Source: Streptomyces sp. LBL
GTDB taxonomy: Bacteria; Actinomycetota; Actinomycetes; Streptomycetales; Streptomycetaceae
Direction: 5' to 3'
Length of the DNA stretch: 64,000 bases
NCBI RefSeq assembly: GCF_029893585.1
Contig: NZ_JARXYX010000009.1
Coordinates: 124,001 to 188,000 of the forward strand
The position numbers were made by a program, and so were the translations under genes. Of this stretch, positions 63,668-64,000 are shown one piece after another (position 1 is the first letter of the stretch; the number at the start of each line of letters is the position of its first letter). The notes under the pieces are model-generated. The model searched no databases, was not told the origin of the DNA, and worked only from the letters and a program-made list of their open reading frames with translations.

Positions 63668-64000
63668 TCAGAACGCATCCGACGGCACGTAAGTCCCCCA
63701 AACCCCCCGCAGCGCGTTGCACACCTCGCCCACCGTCGCCCGGGCCCGCAGCGCGTCCTTCATCGGGTAGAGGACGTTGTCCTCGCCCGCGGCCGCCTTC
63801 TTCAGGGCGTCCAGGGCGGAGTCCACCGCCGCCTGGTCCCGCTCCGCCCGCAGCTTGGCCAGCCGCTCGGCCTGCTGGGCCTCGATGGCGGGGTCGACAC
63901 GCAGGGGCTCGTACGGTTCCTCGGCGTCGAGCTGGTAGCGGTTGACGCCGACCACGACCCGCTCGCCGGAGTCGGTCTCCTGGGCGATGCGGTACGCGGA
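63668..64000 (-). CDS. Acyl-CoA mutase large subunit family, C-terminal part (5' end beyond window)
   Basis: The visible 110 residues are the C-terminus of a B12-dependent methylmalonyl-CoA mutase-type large subunit: SAYRIAQETDSGERVVVGVNRYQLDAEEPYEPLRVDPAIEAQQAERLAKLRAERD..., ending VCNALRGVWGTYVPSDAF. The VGVNRY and LRxxRD segments are family hallmarks. Such mutases isomerise succinyl- and methylmalonyl-CoA or ethylmalonyl-type substrates; the part that decides specificity lies outside the window. No cobalamin-binding domain is visible at this end, so that is on another subunit. Confidence 0.9.
   Translation of the reverse strand, partial: SAYRIAQETDSGERVVVGVNRYQLDAEEPYEPLRVDPAIEAQQAERLAKLRAERDQAAVDSALDALKKAAAGEDNVLYPMKDALRARATVGEVCNALRGVWGTYVPSDAF

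Overview
This window is high-GC actinobacterial DNA, almost certainly Streptomyces: GC-rich third codon positions, many GTG starts, the AfsQ1/AfsQ2/SigQ signal-transduction set, a LAxTG sortase substrate, an acyl-CoA carboxylase epsilon subunit, and a gene order that resembles, from memory, the core chromosome arm around afsQ1 in S. coelicolor. No rRNA, tRNA, CRISPR array, prophage or intact insertion sequence was seen. Both ends cut through genes: an S8 peptidase on the left and the tail of an acyl-CoA mutase on the right.

Layout. 1-5 kb: secreted subtilisin-like protease, L,D-transpeptidase lipoprotein, small wall-anchored protein. 5-12.6 kb: histidine ammonia-lyase, GAF-GGDEF diguanylate cyclase, crotonase, class III adenylate cyclase, biotin ligase. 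12.7-18.5 kb: acyl-CoA carboxylase genes (propionyl-type beta, epsilon, and alpha with its biotin carrier domain) with Maf. Biotin ligase is the enzyme that charges the alpha subunit. 18.9-30.4 kb: DeoR-type regulator, flavoprotein disulfide-reductase-like quinone dehydrogenase, then nucleoside breakdown genes (purine nucleoside phosphorylase, phosphosugar mutase, deoC, two aldehyde dehydrogenases) and uridine kinase. 30.6-35.5 kb: sigQ divergent from afsQ1-afsQ2-lipoprotein, then VanZ and PspC proteins. 35.6-43.9 kb: adenosine deaminase, alpha/beta hydrolase, LysR/MFS pair, ECF sigma factor with SnoaL-like tail, STAS protein, AEC carrier, Uma2 nuclease-fold protein. 44-51 kb: a tightly coupled nucleoside import operon (ATPase, two permeases, cytidine deaminase, thymidine phosphorylase) and its substrate-binding lipoprotein. 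51.5-53.8 kb: M20 amidohydrolase and methyltransferase. 53.9-63.3 kb: a cell-wall glycopolymer locus of sialic-acid/Kdn type (sialate synthase, CMP-sialate synthetase fused to a HAD phosphatase, two polysialyltransferase-like enzymes, a GT2 enzyme, a further glycosyltransferase-like protein, a membrane acyltransferase).

How it fits together. Imported nucleosides (BMP lipoprotein plus ABC transporter) would be deaminated (add, cdd), phosphorolysed (pnp, deoA), isomerised by the mutase, split by deoC, and the acetaldehyde oxidised by the aldehyde dehydrogenase. The most interesting observation is that five separate units of this pathway (pnp, deoC, add, the ABC/cdd/deoA operon, the BMP gene) each carry the same palindrome, CTACGCGCGTAG or a close variant, over or beside the core promoter. 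They look like one local regulon with an unidentified repressor.

Other features of note: a 169-bp MITE-like long inverted repeat bounded by CTAG at the end of the carboxylase epsilon gene, with a diverged partial copy 4 kb away; an ABC ATPase gene whose only sensible start is ATC; an active/inactive aldehyde dehydrogenase pair; an in-frame palindromic insertion in the CMP-sialate synthetase linker; several minisatellites; and about ten genes with a -10 box 6-8 bases before the start codon, suggesting leaderless mRNAs.
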